Made by a program: the position numbers and the translations under genes. A stretch of 64,000 nucleotides of DNA from Gerris lacustris (lineage: Eukaryota > Arthropoda > Insecta > Hemiptera > Gerridae). The notes under the pieces are model-generated. The model did not search any database. It was not told the DNA's origin and saw only the letters and a list, made by a program, of their open reading frames with translations. Positions 1 through 9,418 of this stretch are shown piece after piece. How positions within the stretch are numbered: the first letter of the stretch is position 1; each line of letters opens with the position of its first letter. Where the stretch lies: assembly GCA_951217055.1 (NCBI GenBank), contig OX578282.1:12029877-12093876 (forward strand), read 5' to 3'.

Positions 1-86
1 AAAACGGATTTCTGTCTTGAAATGTTTGAAATCGTAGTTCAGAACGATCAAATAGCTTCCGTTAGCTTCAGTAAGCTCAGAAACAA
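1..86 (-). repeat. Family A repeat, truncated head (copy 1)
   Basis: This is the head of the window's main repeat in reverse orientation, cut by the window edge. It carries the ACGGATTTCTGTCTTG block seen in other copies and then a degenerate form of the terminal hairpin (TAGCTTCCGTTAGCTTCAG...). The full element is described at 40213-40820. Confidence 0.85.
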
Positions 87-666
87 AAGGTTTTTTAAAC
101 AAAATTTTATTCACTTTGCATTCGAGAGTCACAAGGAAATACGAAACAACCAAAAAAAATAAAAACCAAAAGGGTACAAAATAAGAAAAGCATGTTTTTT
201 AGATGTGGACCTTGTTAGTAAGGACCCTTGATCGCCTTTTCTACCTACAAACTCCTGGGGATACAAGAGTGTAAAGCTTCCAAGGAGCCCATGAGAAAAA
301 ACCACTTAGACTTTAGTAACCATCTTGATCCTTCCAATTTGTCCTTCTGCCTTACTTATAGCAAGCCCCCCCCCTGACGTCCCCCCCCCCCTAACCACCG
401 TTCCTTTTTATCTATAAGCTAACTCTGTGAAAAGCCTCCACCGGAATAAAGTTATAAAGCCGATATTCCGAACCCTATAAAAACCGTTCCCTTGATATAT
501 TTTTTTCTTTTTTACTACAATCCTCCCCTCTTCCAATAAATATTATTAAATATAGATCCTTTACTCCCCAGGAAAAATTAGGGTGAAATACATAAGATAA
601 AAAGAGATCTATAAAGAAATAGTTGAGAGAGCGATAATGTATTTTAAAACTAGATTATCATTTATT
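87..666. other. Unannotated AT-rich stretch with poly-C runs
   Basis: I recognise no gene or repeat here. There are short C homopolymers at about 366-376 and 381-392. Confidence 0.5.
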
Positions 667-1397
667 AGGGTCCGTAGGCAAAACCAAGGACCCTTATATT
701 TTCCTGCGTGTGTCTGTCCGTCCGTTCTGTCGCCTGCTCTCACGGCTACACTTTTCGCCCGATCACTTTGAAATTTGGCATGTATGTGTCTTGTACCTGC
801 CCACATATTTTAAAACTATAGCGACTTAAAAAAAAAATTTTTTCAAATAAAATTAGGGTAAAAAAAACTTGTGTTAATTTTTTTTTTTTTTTTTCGACAC
901 CGTGAGGGGTCTCGTATGAAAGGGTACGTCGAGCTGATTACAAAAATATATAATTCTTTGGTTATAACTTTGATAGGGCTTTGGGGGAGCGTAGGCAAGT
1001 TTGAAGTGGGTGTGAAACGTGTCCCCCCCCCCCCCTCTATCTCGCTTATGTGAAGTGCAAAAAATCTGAAAAAAAATCCTGAACATTCTTCGACCAAAAG
1101 TAAAGATACCACTTTTTAGAAATTTCGAAAAAAATATTATTTTATTTTTTATTGACAAAATACGTTTTTTATAACTATGGTCTTTTCGATGTATTTATAT
1201 GGTTGTAGTCCGGTTCAGTGGAAAAAAAATACTTTATCTGAAGTTTGTTTATGTGTTTTGGGAATATCAGACCCATAGGATAGTTCAAAGTAAGCTTTTT
1301 AGCATTTTAAAAAACACCATCAATAGGGTACTACTTAAACTATACAGTGTGGCCTACGGACCCTCGCTGTGTGCTGACTAGCACACACTTGACCTGT
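667..1397 (+). mobile_element. Family B nonautonomous DNA-transposon-like element (copy 1)
   Basis: One end is AGGGTCCGTAGGC at 667; its reverse complement GCCTACGGACCCT lies at 1352-1364, followed by a hairpin (GTGTGCTGACTAGCACAC) up to about 1397. Just inside the first end, AGGGTCC pairs with GGACCCT, giving a subterminal hairpin, followed by TGTCTGTCCGTCCG. A poly-T tract lies at about 880-894 and a poly-C tract at 1022-1034. Inverted copies at 33133-33839 and 46193-46919 define the boundaries. No coding capacity is seen, so it is nonautonomous. The superfamily is not assigned. From memory, AGGGTTCCGTA-type ends followed by TGTC repeats are common in insect (especially moth) repeats, but I could not check this. 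Confidence 0.8.
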
Positions 1398-2215
1398 ATA
1401 TTTTTTTTTTTTTGTACCACACACCATTTTGAAACCCTTGTAGGTCTAGAGATTTAATATCCCATGGATTTATCGTCTGCAATAATGTTGCACGTGTTCC
1501 TTTATATTAAAAAAAAAATAATGTCTCTCTATTTGTACTTTTTCCCTTTTATAATTATTATAAAATGAATGCAAATTTGAAACATGAAAAAGTACCGGTT
1601 GTATAACGACCGGGTAAAAACAAGATACGTAAAAGAAAAATACAATATTGTATAATTGTTAATATTTATAACAACTATTAATAACACTTCATTTTTACTC
1701 TGTTCGTTAAACTATTCAACTGTTTTATAATTGCATATTATTAATTAAGAAACTTAATTAATTCTTTTATTTAAAAAATCTTTCCAAATAGGTATAATTA
1801 CGTATAAATTTGATACGATATACAAATATAATATTATTATTTATATTAAAGTACTATAATTATTAGTGATTATCAATAATTATATTAAGTATTGAATTTT
1901 ATTTTGACTTTGAAGGGACTTACATTCACGCCCAAGGACCTAACAAGTTTAAATATAATACCCTTGATACTATATTTCTAAAAATCCCAATACCATAAAT
2001 TTCAAAACTGACACCAACGATTTGAGCAACAGTTAATATACATTAAAGTTTAATTAATAATTTTTAGTACAATTTATGTTTTTTGTTTATTTAAATTATA
2101 TTTTTGTTTCCATATTTTCTTATACCTATTAGTAAGTACTTTTAGGTTACTTTTAGGTACTGTACGAAGTAAAAGTTTGTTTTTTTTTGTATATTATTAC
2201 CCTCTATATATATTT
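1398..2215. other. AT-rich unannotated stretch
   Basis: Very AT-rich sequence with no open frame of interest and no match to other parts of the window that I could see. Confidence 0.5.
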
Positions 2216-2431
2216 GTAAACTGAGGATTTCTCCTTAACTTAGTCTTTTGGGTACGATATATTTTCGTTTAAAAATTAAAGTTTAAACATGTTGAACAAT
2301 TCACAATATTTGTTGAACATTTCGCTATATTTTCGAAATATAGCGAAATGTTCAACATGTTTAAACATTAATTTTTAAACGAAAATATATTGTACCCAAA
2401 AGGCCAAGTTAAGGAGAAATCCTCAGTTTAC
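2216..2431. repeat. Palindromic foldback element
   Basis: The left arm (2216-2334) and right arm (2335-2431) are near-perfect reverse complements centred on TTCGAA at 2332-2337. Both outer ends read as GTAAACTGAGG from outside in. The left arm is about 22 bases longer because GTTGAACA is duplicated around ATTCACAATATTT. It looks like a foldback/MITE; no clear target duplication is visible. Confidence 0.8.
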
Positions 2432-2690
2432 TTAATATTTTCAAGATGGCGGCCAATATGACGGGGACTTAAAAAAGTTTCTAGTCACCATGACATGTTA
2501 TACATCAATTTAAAGGTCTTGAAGTGTAGAAAAATAATATGGGTCCATTAAAATTTTACACTTAATATTTCCAAGATGGCACCCAATATGGTGGGCGACT
2601 AAAAAAAGTTTTTAGTCACCATGACATGTTATACATCAATTTAAAGGTCTTGAAGTATAGAATATGCAACTATTTAAATTTTACAATTAT
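2431..2690. repeat. Tandem duplication, about 130 bp x 2
   Basis: CTTAATATTTTCAAGATGGC at 2431 recurs at 2561. The two units share the CACCATGACATGTTATACAT block and a common order, with scattered differences. It directly abuts the palindrome on its left. Confidence 0.85.
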
Positions 2691-2715
2691 AATTTTAACT
2701 TAATTGTACAGAAAC

Positions 2716-2872
2716 TAATGGAATATATTAAGCAGAGTTTATAAGTGGTATTAAAGATACTTTAATTAACAGAATAACGCAACATGCAAGAAACACAATT
2801 TTACAAAAGTCAACTGAAAGAGTTTGACATTCTGTCATAAACAATTGATGGCGAAATAAAATTTCCCCAACA
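2716..2872 (-). repeat. 3' LTR of the copia mini-element
   Basis: 157 bp, matching 3118-3274 base for base as far as I can read. In element orientation this is the downstream LTR, preceded by the polypurine tract. Confidence 0.9.
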
Positions 2873-2883
2873 CTCCCCCTTTC
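2873..2883 (-). promoter_or_regulatory. Polypurine tract of the copia mini-element
   Basis: On the minus strand GAAAGGGGGAG immediately precedes the TGTTGGGG start of the 3' LTR. This is the expected place and composition for the plus-strand primer of an LTR retrotransposon. Confidence 0.85.
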
Positions 2884-2887
2884 GACA

Positions 2888-3082
2888 TCAGGGGTTTGTA
2901 ATCTCAGTAAGTCCAAGTCTGGTCCTGAATTCAGAGAGCTTCGGTCCTGCGATGGACTTGGTTAGTATGTCCGCTTCCATTTCATCAGTTGGTCGATAAG
3001 CAATTTCAATGAGACCATTCTTCACCGTATCACGAATGAAATGCTCTTTAATACTGATGTGCTTTGACTTCGAGGTAACCAT
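2888..3082 (-). pseudogene. Copia pol remnant: C-terminal end of RNase H
   Basis: The 64-residue frame contains SKHISIKEHFIRD followed by YRPTDEMEADILTK and a GPKL...R..LGL ending. These are the conserved last motifs of Ty1/copia polyproteins, where RNase H ends and the protein stops near the 3' LTR. Everything upstream (gag, protease, integrase, reverse transcriptase, most of RNase H) is missing. The apparent start Met is only where the deletion junction falls. The remnant is not expected to be functional. Confidence 0.85.
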
Positions 3083-3087
3083 TGGAA

Positions 3088-3117
3088 GCGCAGTGGAAGC
3101 GTGCTGGGCCCATAACC
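3088..3117 (+). other. Primer-binding region: 30 nt of initiator tRNA-Met 5' half
   Basis: The plus strand from GCGCAGTGGAAGCG to GGGCCCATAACC reproduces the D-arm to anticodon-loop region of metazoan initiator tRNA-Met and abuts the 5' LTR (starts 3118). Drosophila copia is known to prime from a 5' half-tRNA-iMet cut in the anticodon loop, so the position and end at ...CCATAACC fit. The match is longer than an ordinary 12-18 nt primer-binding site. It joins pol sequence directly, and TGGAAGCG occurs twice at the junction (3083-3090 and 3094-3101). The tRNA comparison is from memory. Confidence 0.8.
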
Positions 3118-3274
3118 TAATGGAATATATTAAGCAGAGTTTATAAGTGGTATTAAAGATACTTTAATTAACAGAATAACGCAACATGCAAGAAACACAA
3201 TTTTACAAAAGTCAACTGAAAGAGTTTGACATTCTGTCATAAACAATTGATGGCGAAATAAAATTTCCCCAACA
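3118..3274 (-). repeat. 5' LTR of the copia mini-element
   Basis: 157 bp, apparently identical to 2716-2872. In element orientation this is the upstream LTR and is followed by the tRNA-derived primer-binding region. Confidence 0.9.
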
Positions 3275-3279
3275 GAAAC

Positions 3280-4255
3280 CGACGATTATCGCCTCATGTA
3301 CTTACGTGCAGCTCGCCTACTTGTTTCATTATTGTATTCCTAGCAATAGTTGTTAGTATTTTAAGTACAAATGTTCATAATTATTAATTATATTTTATAC
3401 GTATTAAAATAATAATTTAGTTTTTGTTAACAAAGACCCTTTGCAGCAAAAAGTTCTTTCTATGATTTATATTGTAGAGAAATGTTCTTTTTTGTGTCTT
3501 TTAGTAAGGCTTAAAAAATAAATTAATAAATAGATTAAAAAATAATAATATTAAACGTCAAGAATTGTCACAATATTTGTGACTATATAAATCTATATAG
3601 TAAAAAAAACTATATAAAACTATATCAAAAAATATTGTGTCCTATATAAATCTTTTAACTTTAATTAACAAAATTAAGTTTTAATTCTAAAATAGATTAA
3701 AAACATGTAGGATTAGAAAATAGAGTATAGAAGAGAGGAGAAACGCGATTCATCTCATAAGAGCCTTTAGAATTGGTTTTGTAATTCCCCGATTGATCGG
3801 AAATTCCGGGACAGAGTTGAGAGTAGGGGGGAAGGTTTTGATCTGTGGCCCCGGCTACGCCACACAGGGAAATTGGAACGCCCACAGGAAATCGAATCAC
3901 CGAGGACACGGGCTTGTCTGTCTGTCTGTTGGAATCCGCTGTTTCATCAAATAACAGGAAAAAACCACCGGTGAAAAAAGTGGAGGTCGGAGTGAAATTT
4001 GGCAAAAAAACCTATCTTGTTCTCTCGCCTTCTATTCAAATACAGAGTTCTAACAAAACATGCTCCCTGCTCCAAATACATACAAATTATTCTCTAAAGT
4101 AAAAGAGTAAATTCTTTTTTACCAAATACTGGTTAAAAGCAATTTAGAACTATGAATTACTCTTAGTCAAAAATTAATAAGTTGATTAGGTAAAATTGAA
4201 ATTTAATTTAAATTCTAACCAATAAACGAGGTAGAGTAGTGAAAAGCAATCTCTC
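3280..4255. other. Unannotated; includes a GC-richer island at about 3720-4040
   Basis: The first part is AT-rich. Between about 3720 and 4040 composition rises and a short TCTGTCTGTCTG run appears. Open frames on both strands here (for example 3697-4005 minus, 3845-4102 plus) match nothing I know. It may be an old repeat whose other copies are outside the window. Confidence 0.4.
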
Positions 4256-5001
4256 CACAATAGCATTATTAAGGCAAATTACAATAGCATTATTAAGGCA
4301 AATTACAATAGCATTATTAAGGCAAATTAAAATAGCATTATTAAGGCAAATTACAATAGCATTATTAAGGCAAATTAAAATAGCATTATTAAGGAAATTA
4401 CAATAGCATTATTAAGGAAATTACAATACCATTATTAAGGAAATTACAATAGCATTATTAAGGCAAATTAAAATAGCATTATTAAGGCAAATTAAAATAG
4501 CATTATTAAGGAAATTACAATAGCATTATTAAGGAAATTACAATAGCATTATTAAGGCAAATTAAAATAGCATTATTAAGGCAAATTACAATAGCATTAT
4601 TAAGGCAAATTACAATAGCATTACTAACGCAAATTACTATAGCATTATTAAGGCAAATTAAAATAGCATTATTAAGGCAAATTACAATAGCATATTGCAA
4701 TAGCATTATTAAGGCAAATTACAATAGCATTATTAAGGCAAATTACAATAGCATTATTAAGGCAAATTACAATTGCATTATTAAGGCAAATTACAATAGC
4801 ATTATTAAGGAAATTACAATAGCATTATTAAGGCAAATTACAATAGCATTATTAAGGCAAATTACAATAGCATTATTAAGGCAAATTACAATAGCATTAT
4901 TAAGGCAAATTACAATAGCATTATTAAGGCAAATTACAATAGCATTATTAAGGCAAATTACAATAGCATTATTAAAGCAAATTACAATAGCATTATTAAG
5001 G
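4256..5001. repeat. 24-bp minisatellite, about 31 copies
   Basis: The unit is approximately CAATAGCATTATTAAGGCAA plus ATTA, with 22-23 bp variants lacking one or two bases (AAGGAAATTA). Because 24 is divisible by 3, long frames of an 8-residue repeat appear on the minus strand; these are not genes. Confidence 0.95.
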
Positions 5002-5052
5002 CTGTCATTCAATCGCAAGAAATCATCATTCAATCCCAGGCAGTCATCATTA

Positions 5053-5632
5053 GCGCCTGTCATATGTAAGTCACATGAACTAGTCAGTCTAATAGCATCA
5101 CTATACGTTCTGTATTTTAATTAAATCCAAAAGCACCTGTCAGATGAAAGACAAATAAAATTAGTCATTAGCACCTGTCAGATAAAACTAGTCATCAGCG
5201 CCTGTCATATGTAAGTCACATGAACTAGTTAGTCTAATAGCATCATTATACGTTCTGTATTTTAATTAAATCCAAAAGCACCTGTCAGATGAAAGACAAA
5301 TAAAATTAGTCATTAGCACCTGTCAGATAAAACTAGTCATCAGCGCCTGTCATATGTAAGTCAGATGAACTAGTCAGTCTAATAGCATCACTATACGTTC
5401 TGTATTTTACTTAAATCCAAAAGCACCTGTCAGATGAAAGACAAATAAAATTAGTCATTAGCACCTGTCAGATAAAACTAGTCATTAGCGCCTGTCATAT
5501 GTAAGTCAGATGAACTAGTCAGTCTAATAGCATCACTATACGTTCTGTATTTTACTTAAATCCAAAAGCACCTGTCAGATGAAAGACAAATAAAATTAGT
5601 CATTAGCACCTGTCAGATAAAACTAGTCATTA
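5053..5632. repeat. 145-bp tandem satellite, 4 copies plus degraded flank
   Basis: GCGCCTGTCATATGTAAGTC starts at 5053, 5198, 5343 and 5488, exactly 145 bp apart; a fifth, diverging start lies at 5633, with related sequence to about 5790. Each unit contains several CTGTCAGAT(G) subrepeats and a TAATAGCATCA motif resembling the neighbouring 24-bp unit. Confidence 0.95.
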
Positions 5633-5789
5633 GCGCATTTGATGTAAATCTATCTAATAGCATAGCGTCTGTCAGATGTAAGTCATATGAAACGCCTTTA
5701 GCAACTGTCAGATGAACTAGTCTATCTAATAGCATCACTATGCGTTCTGTATCTTAATCAAATTGATTAGTGCCTGTCAGATGCAAGCC

Positions 5790-6111
5790 ACAAAATATTG
5801 ATTATTTTTTTGACAAAATGGCAACAATATTTTTTTTTTTTTTGACAAATTTTATATATATTTTTTCCTCTTAAATACCTTTCATTTGATACCCCACTCA
5901 AAATTTAAAAAAAAAGAAAATTGAGTGACATGGATTATCCGTCATATTTTATTTTTCCTCTGTGCGGAGTCAAAAAGATCTTTGTTACTTCAAAAATTCA
6001 TGTTCATATCTCTTTTGATTTCAAAAGTTATTGGAGCCGAACATCGACAGACAGACAAACACAGGCACGAAACTATATAGTTTCTTTTTATTGCTTTAGA
6101 AACGAAACCCT
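5790..6111 (-). mobile_element. Family C element, partial (copy 1)
   Basis: Shares blocks with 30872-32136: TTTGACAAAATGGC, CCTTTCATTTGATACCCCAC, GTGACATG.ATTATCCG, CAAAAGTTATTGGA.CCG, CAGACAGAC and the terminus AACGAAACCCT ending at 6111. Only one internal unit is present, against 3.4 in the other copy. The opposite terminus is not found; the element runs into the 145-bp satellite flank. Confidence 0.8.
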
Positions 6112-6788
6112 AAAAAAACTAAATCTCGTTAAATTATCAAAGATTGACTTTTTGAAAATGGTCAGAGAATAGGGTTAATTCAAAATTCTAGGTGAGAAAA
6201 CGAAGATGAGGTAAAAAAATGACCGATATCCGATATATTTATTGATCGGAGTAAAAGAGAGGATTGAAGACTCGGCTAAGATCGGTATAAGATTATAATA
6301 TACTGGTAGAGCCGAAGCAATCCCGAGTGAACGTGACGAGCCGTCTGTTCCCTGGGTCCAAACTATATCAGAATTCTACCGGCGATCTCATTCTACTCTA
6401 TCTATCAATGCAATTTGGAAAATTGCACCTACCAGAGCGATCCCCAAGTGACATGCGTTCTTAGCTTCTATATCACTAGTATGAATTTAAACTTTGTTCC
6501 TAACGTAGTTCCTTCAATTACAGAGTATAAAAATCTTGACAGTTCTCTCTAACGGAAGAAAGGAAGGAAATCTTAGATGGTACAATTTTTAGAACTTTTA
6601 TCCTTATATCAAATTGATGCACGATCCCCATATCTCTTTTAGTTACTGATTCTATCTGCACGTTTCACTCCTGTCTACTAATTTCCGATACTATGGATAT
6701 AACTAGTCAGCATTCAGCGTTGAACTAGTTCTCTTAGTGAGTTCTCTTGGGGAATCAAACCCGGAAAAGTTGAGAATCTGACCGATAG
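6112..6788. other. Unannotated stretch
   Basis: No gene seen. Near its end, GGGAATCAAACCCGG at about 6754 resembles a reversed tRNA B-box (GGTTTGATTCC), also seen in family I at about 61420. Confidence 0.4.
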
Positions 6789-6950
6789 TAATAATAATAA
6801 TAATAATAATAATGCTTTATTTCCACAATATTCTAGTAACGAAATTAGTTATGGGAATTATTGCAAAATCATCAAATAAAATGAACTTAAACTTAATTTG
6901 CGTAAACAAACAAAGTGTTTGAGAAAGCCCATAATAGTCCAATCACGAAA
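6789..6950 (-). mobile_element. Possible 3' end of a retroelement with an (ATT)n tail
   Basis: On the minus strand, GTGGAAATAAAGCATT is followed by (ATT)n (6789-6813 on the plus strand). A polyadenylation-like AATAAAG next to a trinucleotide tail is typical of some LINE/SINE 3' ends. No coding sequence is recognised, so a plain TAA microsatellite is the alternative. Confidence 0.4.
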
Positions 6951-7216
6951 AGCTAAGGAAGAGAAGATCGTCGGTCGCACTTGCAACTTTCTTTTATTTA
7001 AGGTCTTATGTGCAAAGCGCATGAAACAAATATGAAAAAAAAAAGTTTATTTGCTTTTTTATATCTATTAAATATGTTGGTCTGTTTACAAGTTAGTTCC
7101 TTCAGCACAAAGAGTAAAATTCACGGATGTTTCTCGTCAAAAAGGAGATTTGCTGGGAAATAAGCAACCGGCTGATGAGTAAGATCAGCTGATGATTAAG
7201 GATTGATATCATCTTA

Positions 7217-7670
7217 ATGAAATACAAAGAAACTATCACTCCACTTAAAATAATACTTGTTTATTTAATAAATCAGCTTTAGGCTTTATAAAGCCATCAT
7301 CAGTACCTGAACAAACAACTAATAAACACGTACTATTTTACTTGCAGAAACAGTTGTTTCTTTGTATTCATCAAGTATAATCTGGTTTTAATTGATTATG
7401 ATGAAAATATCAAATTTCAGTGCCGTTTTCCATACTTCATTACATGAAAAACATCTCCACGTAAAATAATAACTTGCTTATTTAATAAAGCAGCTTTCGG
7501 ATTTTATAAAGCCATCATCAGTGCCACGAACAAACAACTAATAAACACGTACTATTTTACTTGCAGAAACAGTTGTTTCTTTGTATTCATCATGTATAAA
7601 AGTTTTAACTGATTATGATGACAATATCAAATTTCAGTCAAGTTTTGGAAACCTCACCATATAAAAAACA
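7217..7670 (-). mobile_element. Tandem Penelope-like terminal repeat (216 bp x 2) with hammerhead-like cores
   Basis: Units start near 7237 and 7453 and share long near-identical blocks (ACTATTTTACTTGCAGAAAC, CATCATCAGT). On the minus strand each holds CTGATGA, a stem built from GGCTTT/AAAGCC (or AAATCC), then GAAAGCTG (unit 2, about 7490-7521) or TAAAGCTG (unit 1, about 7271-7303). CTGATGA-stem-GAAA is the conserved hammerhead ribozyme core, and such motifs are documented in Penelope-like element repeats. Stems I and III are not convincingly resolved by eye. A short inverted piece of the unit lies at about 7217-7235. Confidence 0.6.
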
Positions 7671-8671
7671 ATTTTTATACCCGCATATGTATGTAATCCA
7701 ATAACAAAAAGTTTCAACTGCATTAATAACAACTCTAAAATAAAGTAATTAAAATATAAGGAACTTTAATTATTTTAAAATTAAAAATAAAAAGAAGCGT
7801 AAATGCAATGTTATACTTTCACATTTTCTTAACTAAAAAGTACAAAAAAAAAGTAAAAAAGTATCTCTTAAAAAAAAAAATCATTATTCATAATTATTCA
7901 TTTCTATTTTTCTTACACTCAGATTCGGGAATTGTTGAAATAATTGTCCTCTTTTTCCCCCTTCTCTTCCTTCCATCCAGGAGAGTGGTTATGATTCCGT
8001 AAAAACCAGAGGAATAGGGAAGACTTGCGAGAAGCCTCCCTTACTGTCTAATTGTTTCTGAATTCATTAGAAATTCATTACTGTTTTGGCAGAATTGGAG
8101 AAGAGAGGGGAGTTGAGGAAAGAACCGAGAAGACTCACCCTTACTATTCCGTGGGAAAGGGAAATGAGGAGGATAATGAAGAAAATTATTCTTGGACGAA
8201 AGAAATCGTCAACCAGGATAAATAGAGGGCGGTGAGGTTTCGGAATATTAACCAAGAAAGAAAAAATGAAAGTATATAGATGAGATGGAAGAGAAATGGA
8301 AGGTAACAGAGAATATTAATTGATTAAATCAAGAATAGTTTGACGGATTTCAGACGCGCGCGTAAGTCGTCTTGGCGCCAGCCGCGCGGGTCTGACGCGT
8401 TGTAGGAAAACACCCCATTAATTTGTGCTAGAGCAGTAATACACGACAGGAAAACTCCCCCAAGCGTGGTAGAAACCACCCCTTAAGACTTAAATATAGG
8501 AATCAATACATAATTATATAAAGCGTTGTAGGATAAAACCCCTTAAGACTTAAAAAGACCTCAGCTACACCTCCGGAATTAAAAGGCCTAATTCCCTCGG
8601 CTTCGCCTCAAGAACCAACTGATTCGCTCAGGGAATAATGGCTTACTTTACTCCCTAGGTCCATAAATGAT
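7671..8671. other. Unannotated; GC-rich patch near 8350-8400
   Basis: The first 650 bases show nothing recognisable. At about 8350-8640 GCGTTGTAGGA(A/T)AA.ACCCC occurs twice (about 8397 and 8522), and GGAATTAAAAGGCCTAATTC forms a palindrome at about 8575. Probably part of an unclassified repeat. Confidence 0.4.
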
Positions 8672-8815
8672 AGCTTCTGAGCTTACCGAAGGTAACGGAA
8701 GCTATGTGATCGTTCTAAAGAACGAACATTTTTATGTCTCCGATTTCAAACATTCCAAGACAGAAATCTGATTTAGACATCAGAGAACATTTTTGGATCC
8801 GTGTCTGTCTCAAAA
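8672..8815 (+). repeat. Family A repeat, head fragment (copy 2)
   Basis: Begins AGCTTCTGAGCTTACCGAAG and runs through AACATTTTTGGATCCGTGTC, where homology stops. The matching tail may be at 9344-9418, implying a disrupted copy. Confidence 0.85.
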
Positions 8816-8859
8816 TTAAAACTGGCATGATATTTTATCATTTTCAAACTACTTATAAA

Positions 8860-9012
8860 CTAAATTAAAAATGTCTCGGCCTCATGTGGTCTTTACAAAA
8901 CAGGAATTGTTTAATAATAGATTTTTCATCAATAAATCGTTCAAAAGTGACCACTTGTGTTTTTTTTTTGTATTCTGAATCTCGCAGCACATAGTTTGGG
9001 AAACGCTGGTCT
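8860..9012 (-). mobile_element. Possible hAT remnant
   Basis: On the minus strand, CCAGCGTTTCCCAAACTATG at about 9012 resembles hAT termini of the CAG(C/T)GTTTCCCAAACT type. The sequence behind it reads FLFCKDHMRP in one frame, faintly like hAT transposase. It is short and degraded. Confidence 0.3.
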
Positions 9013-9027
9013 AAGCCCTCTAAATTT

Positions 9028-9128
9028 TGTTAAATTGATATTAGGATTAAATTAGGAGGGATATTAGTTAAATTGATATTAGGAGGTAATTAGGAGGGAT
9101 ATTAGTTAAATTGATATTAGGACGGAAA
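9028..9128. repeat. Short tandem repeat, about 38-40 bp x 2.5
   Basis: GTTAAATTGATATTAGGA recurs three times, separated by TTAGGAGGGATATTA. Confidence 0.8.
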
Positions 9129-9244
9129 TTGAATAAATGAGATATAATAATGGGTTATATATATAAGCATAAAATCAATTTTTAAGTTTTTGGTAGTATT
9201 CATATACTAAGGAAAGTTTAAATTTTAATTTAAATCAAATTATA

Positions 9245-9343
9245 ATTATTATTAACAACGGGAGACATATACACAAACCCGTGGTTCGAATCCCGGCGCT
9301 GGAGTCTATTTTTCTCTGTATGTCTCCCGTTGTTAATAATAAT
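9245..9343. mobile_element. 99-bp inverted-repeat mini-element with a tRNA B-box-like core
   Basis: Perfect 25-bp arms (9245-9269 and 9319-9343, containing AACAACGGGAGACATA) flank a core with GTGGTTCGAATCCCGG. GGTTCGAATCC at 9283-9293 matches the Pol III internal B-box consensus GGTTCGANTCC. There is no A-box within the element, so it is not a tRNA gene. It sits directly beside a family A tail. Confidence 0.75.
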
Positions 9344-9418
9344 CATAAAATCATATCAATATATACGAAATAGGAAGCGATGAAGCTATGTGCTACACTA
9401 ATTGGGCGATTATTTTTT
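9344..9418 (+). repeat. Family A repeat, tail fragment
   Basis: CATAAAATC...AGCTATGTGCTACACTAATTG...TATTTTTT matches the tail of full copies. Probably belongs to the head at 8672. Confidence 0.75.

Larger units (their letters stand above)
2716..3274 (-). mobile_element. Internally deleted Ty1/copia LTR retrotransposon (TRIM-like)
   Basis: This is a complete 559-bp mini-element: two apparently identical 157-bp direct repeats (2716-2872 and 3118-3274), a polypurine tract, a primer-binding region and a short piece of pol. A 5-bp target duplication GAAAC flanks it (2711-2715 and 3275-3279). Read on the minus strand, the LTR begins TGTTGGGGAAAT and ends ATTCCATTA (TG...TA). Identical LTRs and an intact target duplication indicate a recent insertion that arrived already deleted and was mobilised in trans. 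It cannot encode its own proteins. Confidence 0.9.

Noticed and set aside
3088..3117. A genuine initiator tRNA-Met gene
   Set aside because: Only about 30 nt of the 5' half is present, ending at the anticodon loop next to an LTR; it is a retrotransposon primer-binding region.
4515..5063. Minus-strand frames with repeated NNAIVICL
   Set aside because: By-product of the 24-bp minisatellite.
9270..9310. A tRNA gene suggested by GGTTCGAATCC
   Set aside because: No A-box, acceptor stem or anticodon arm can be placed upstream.
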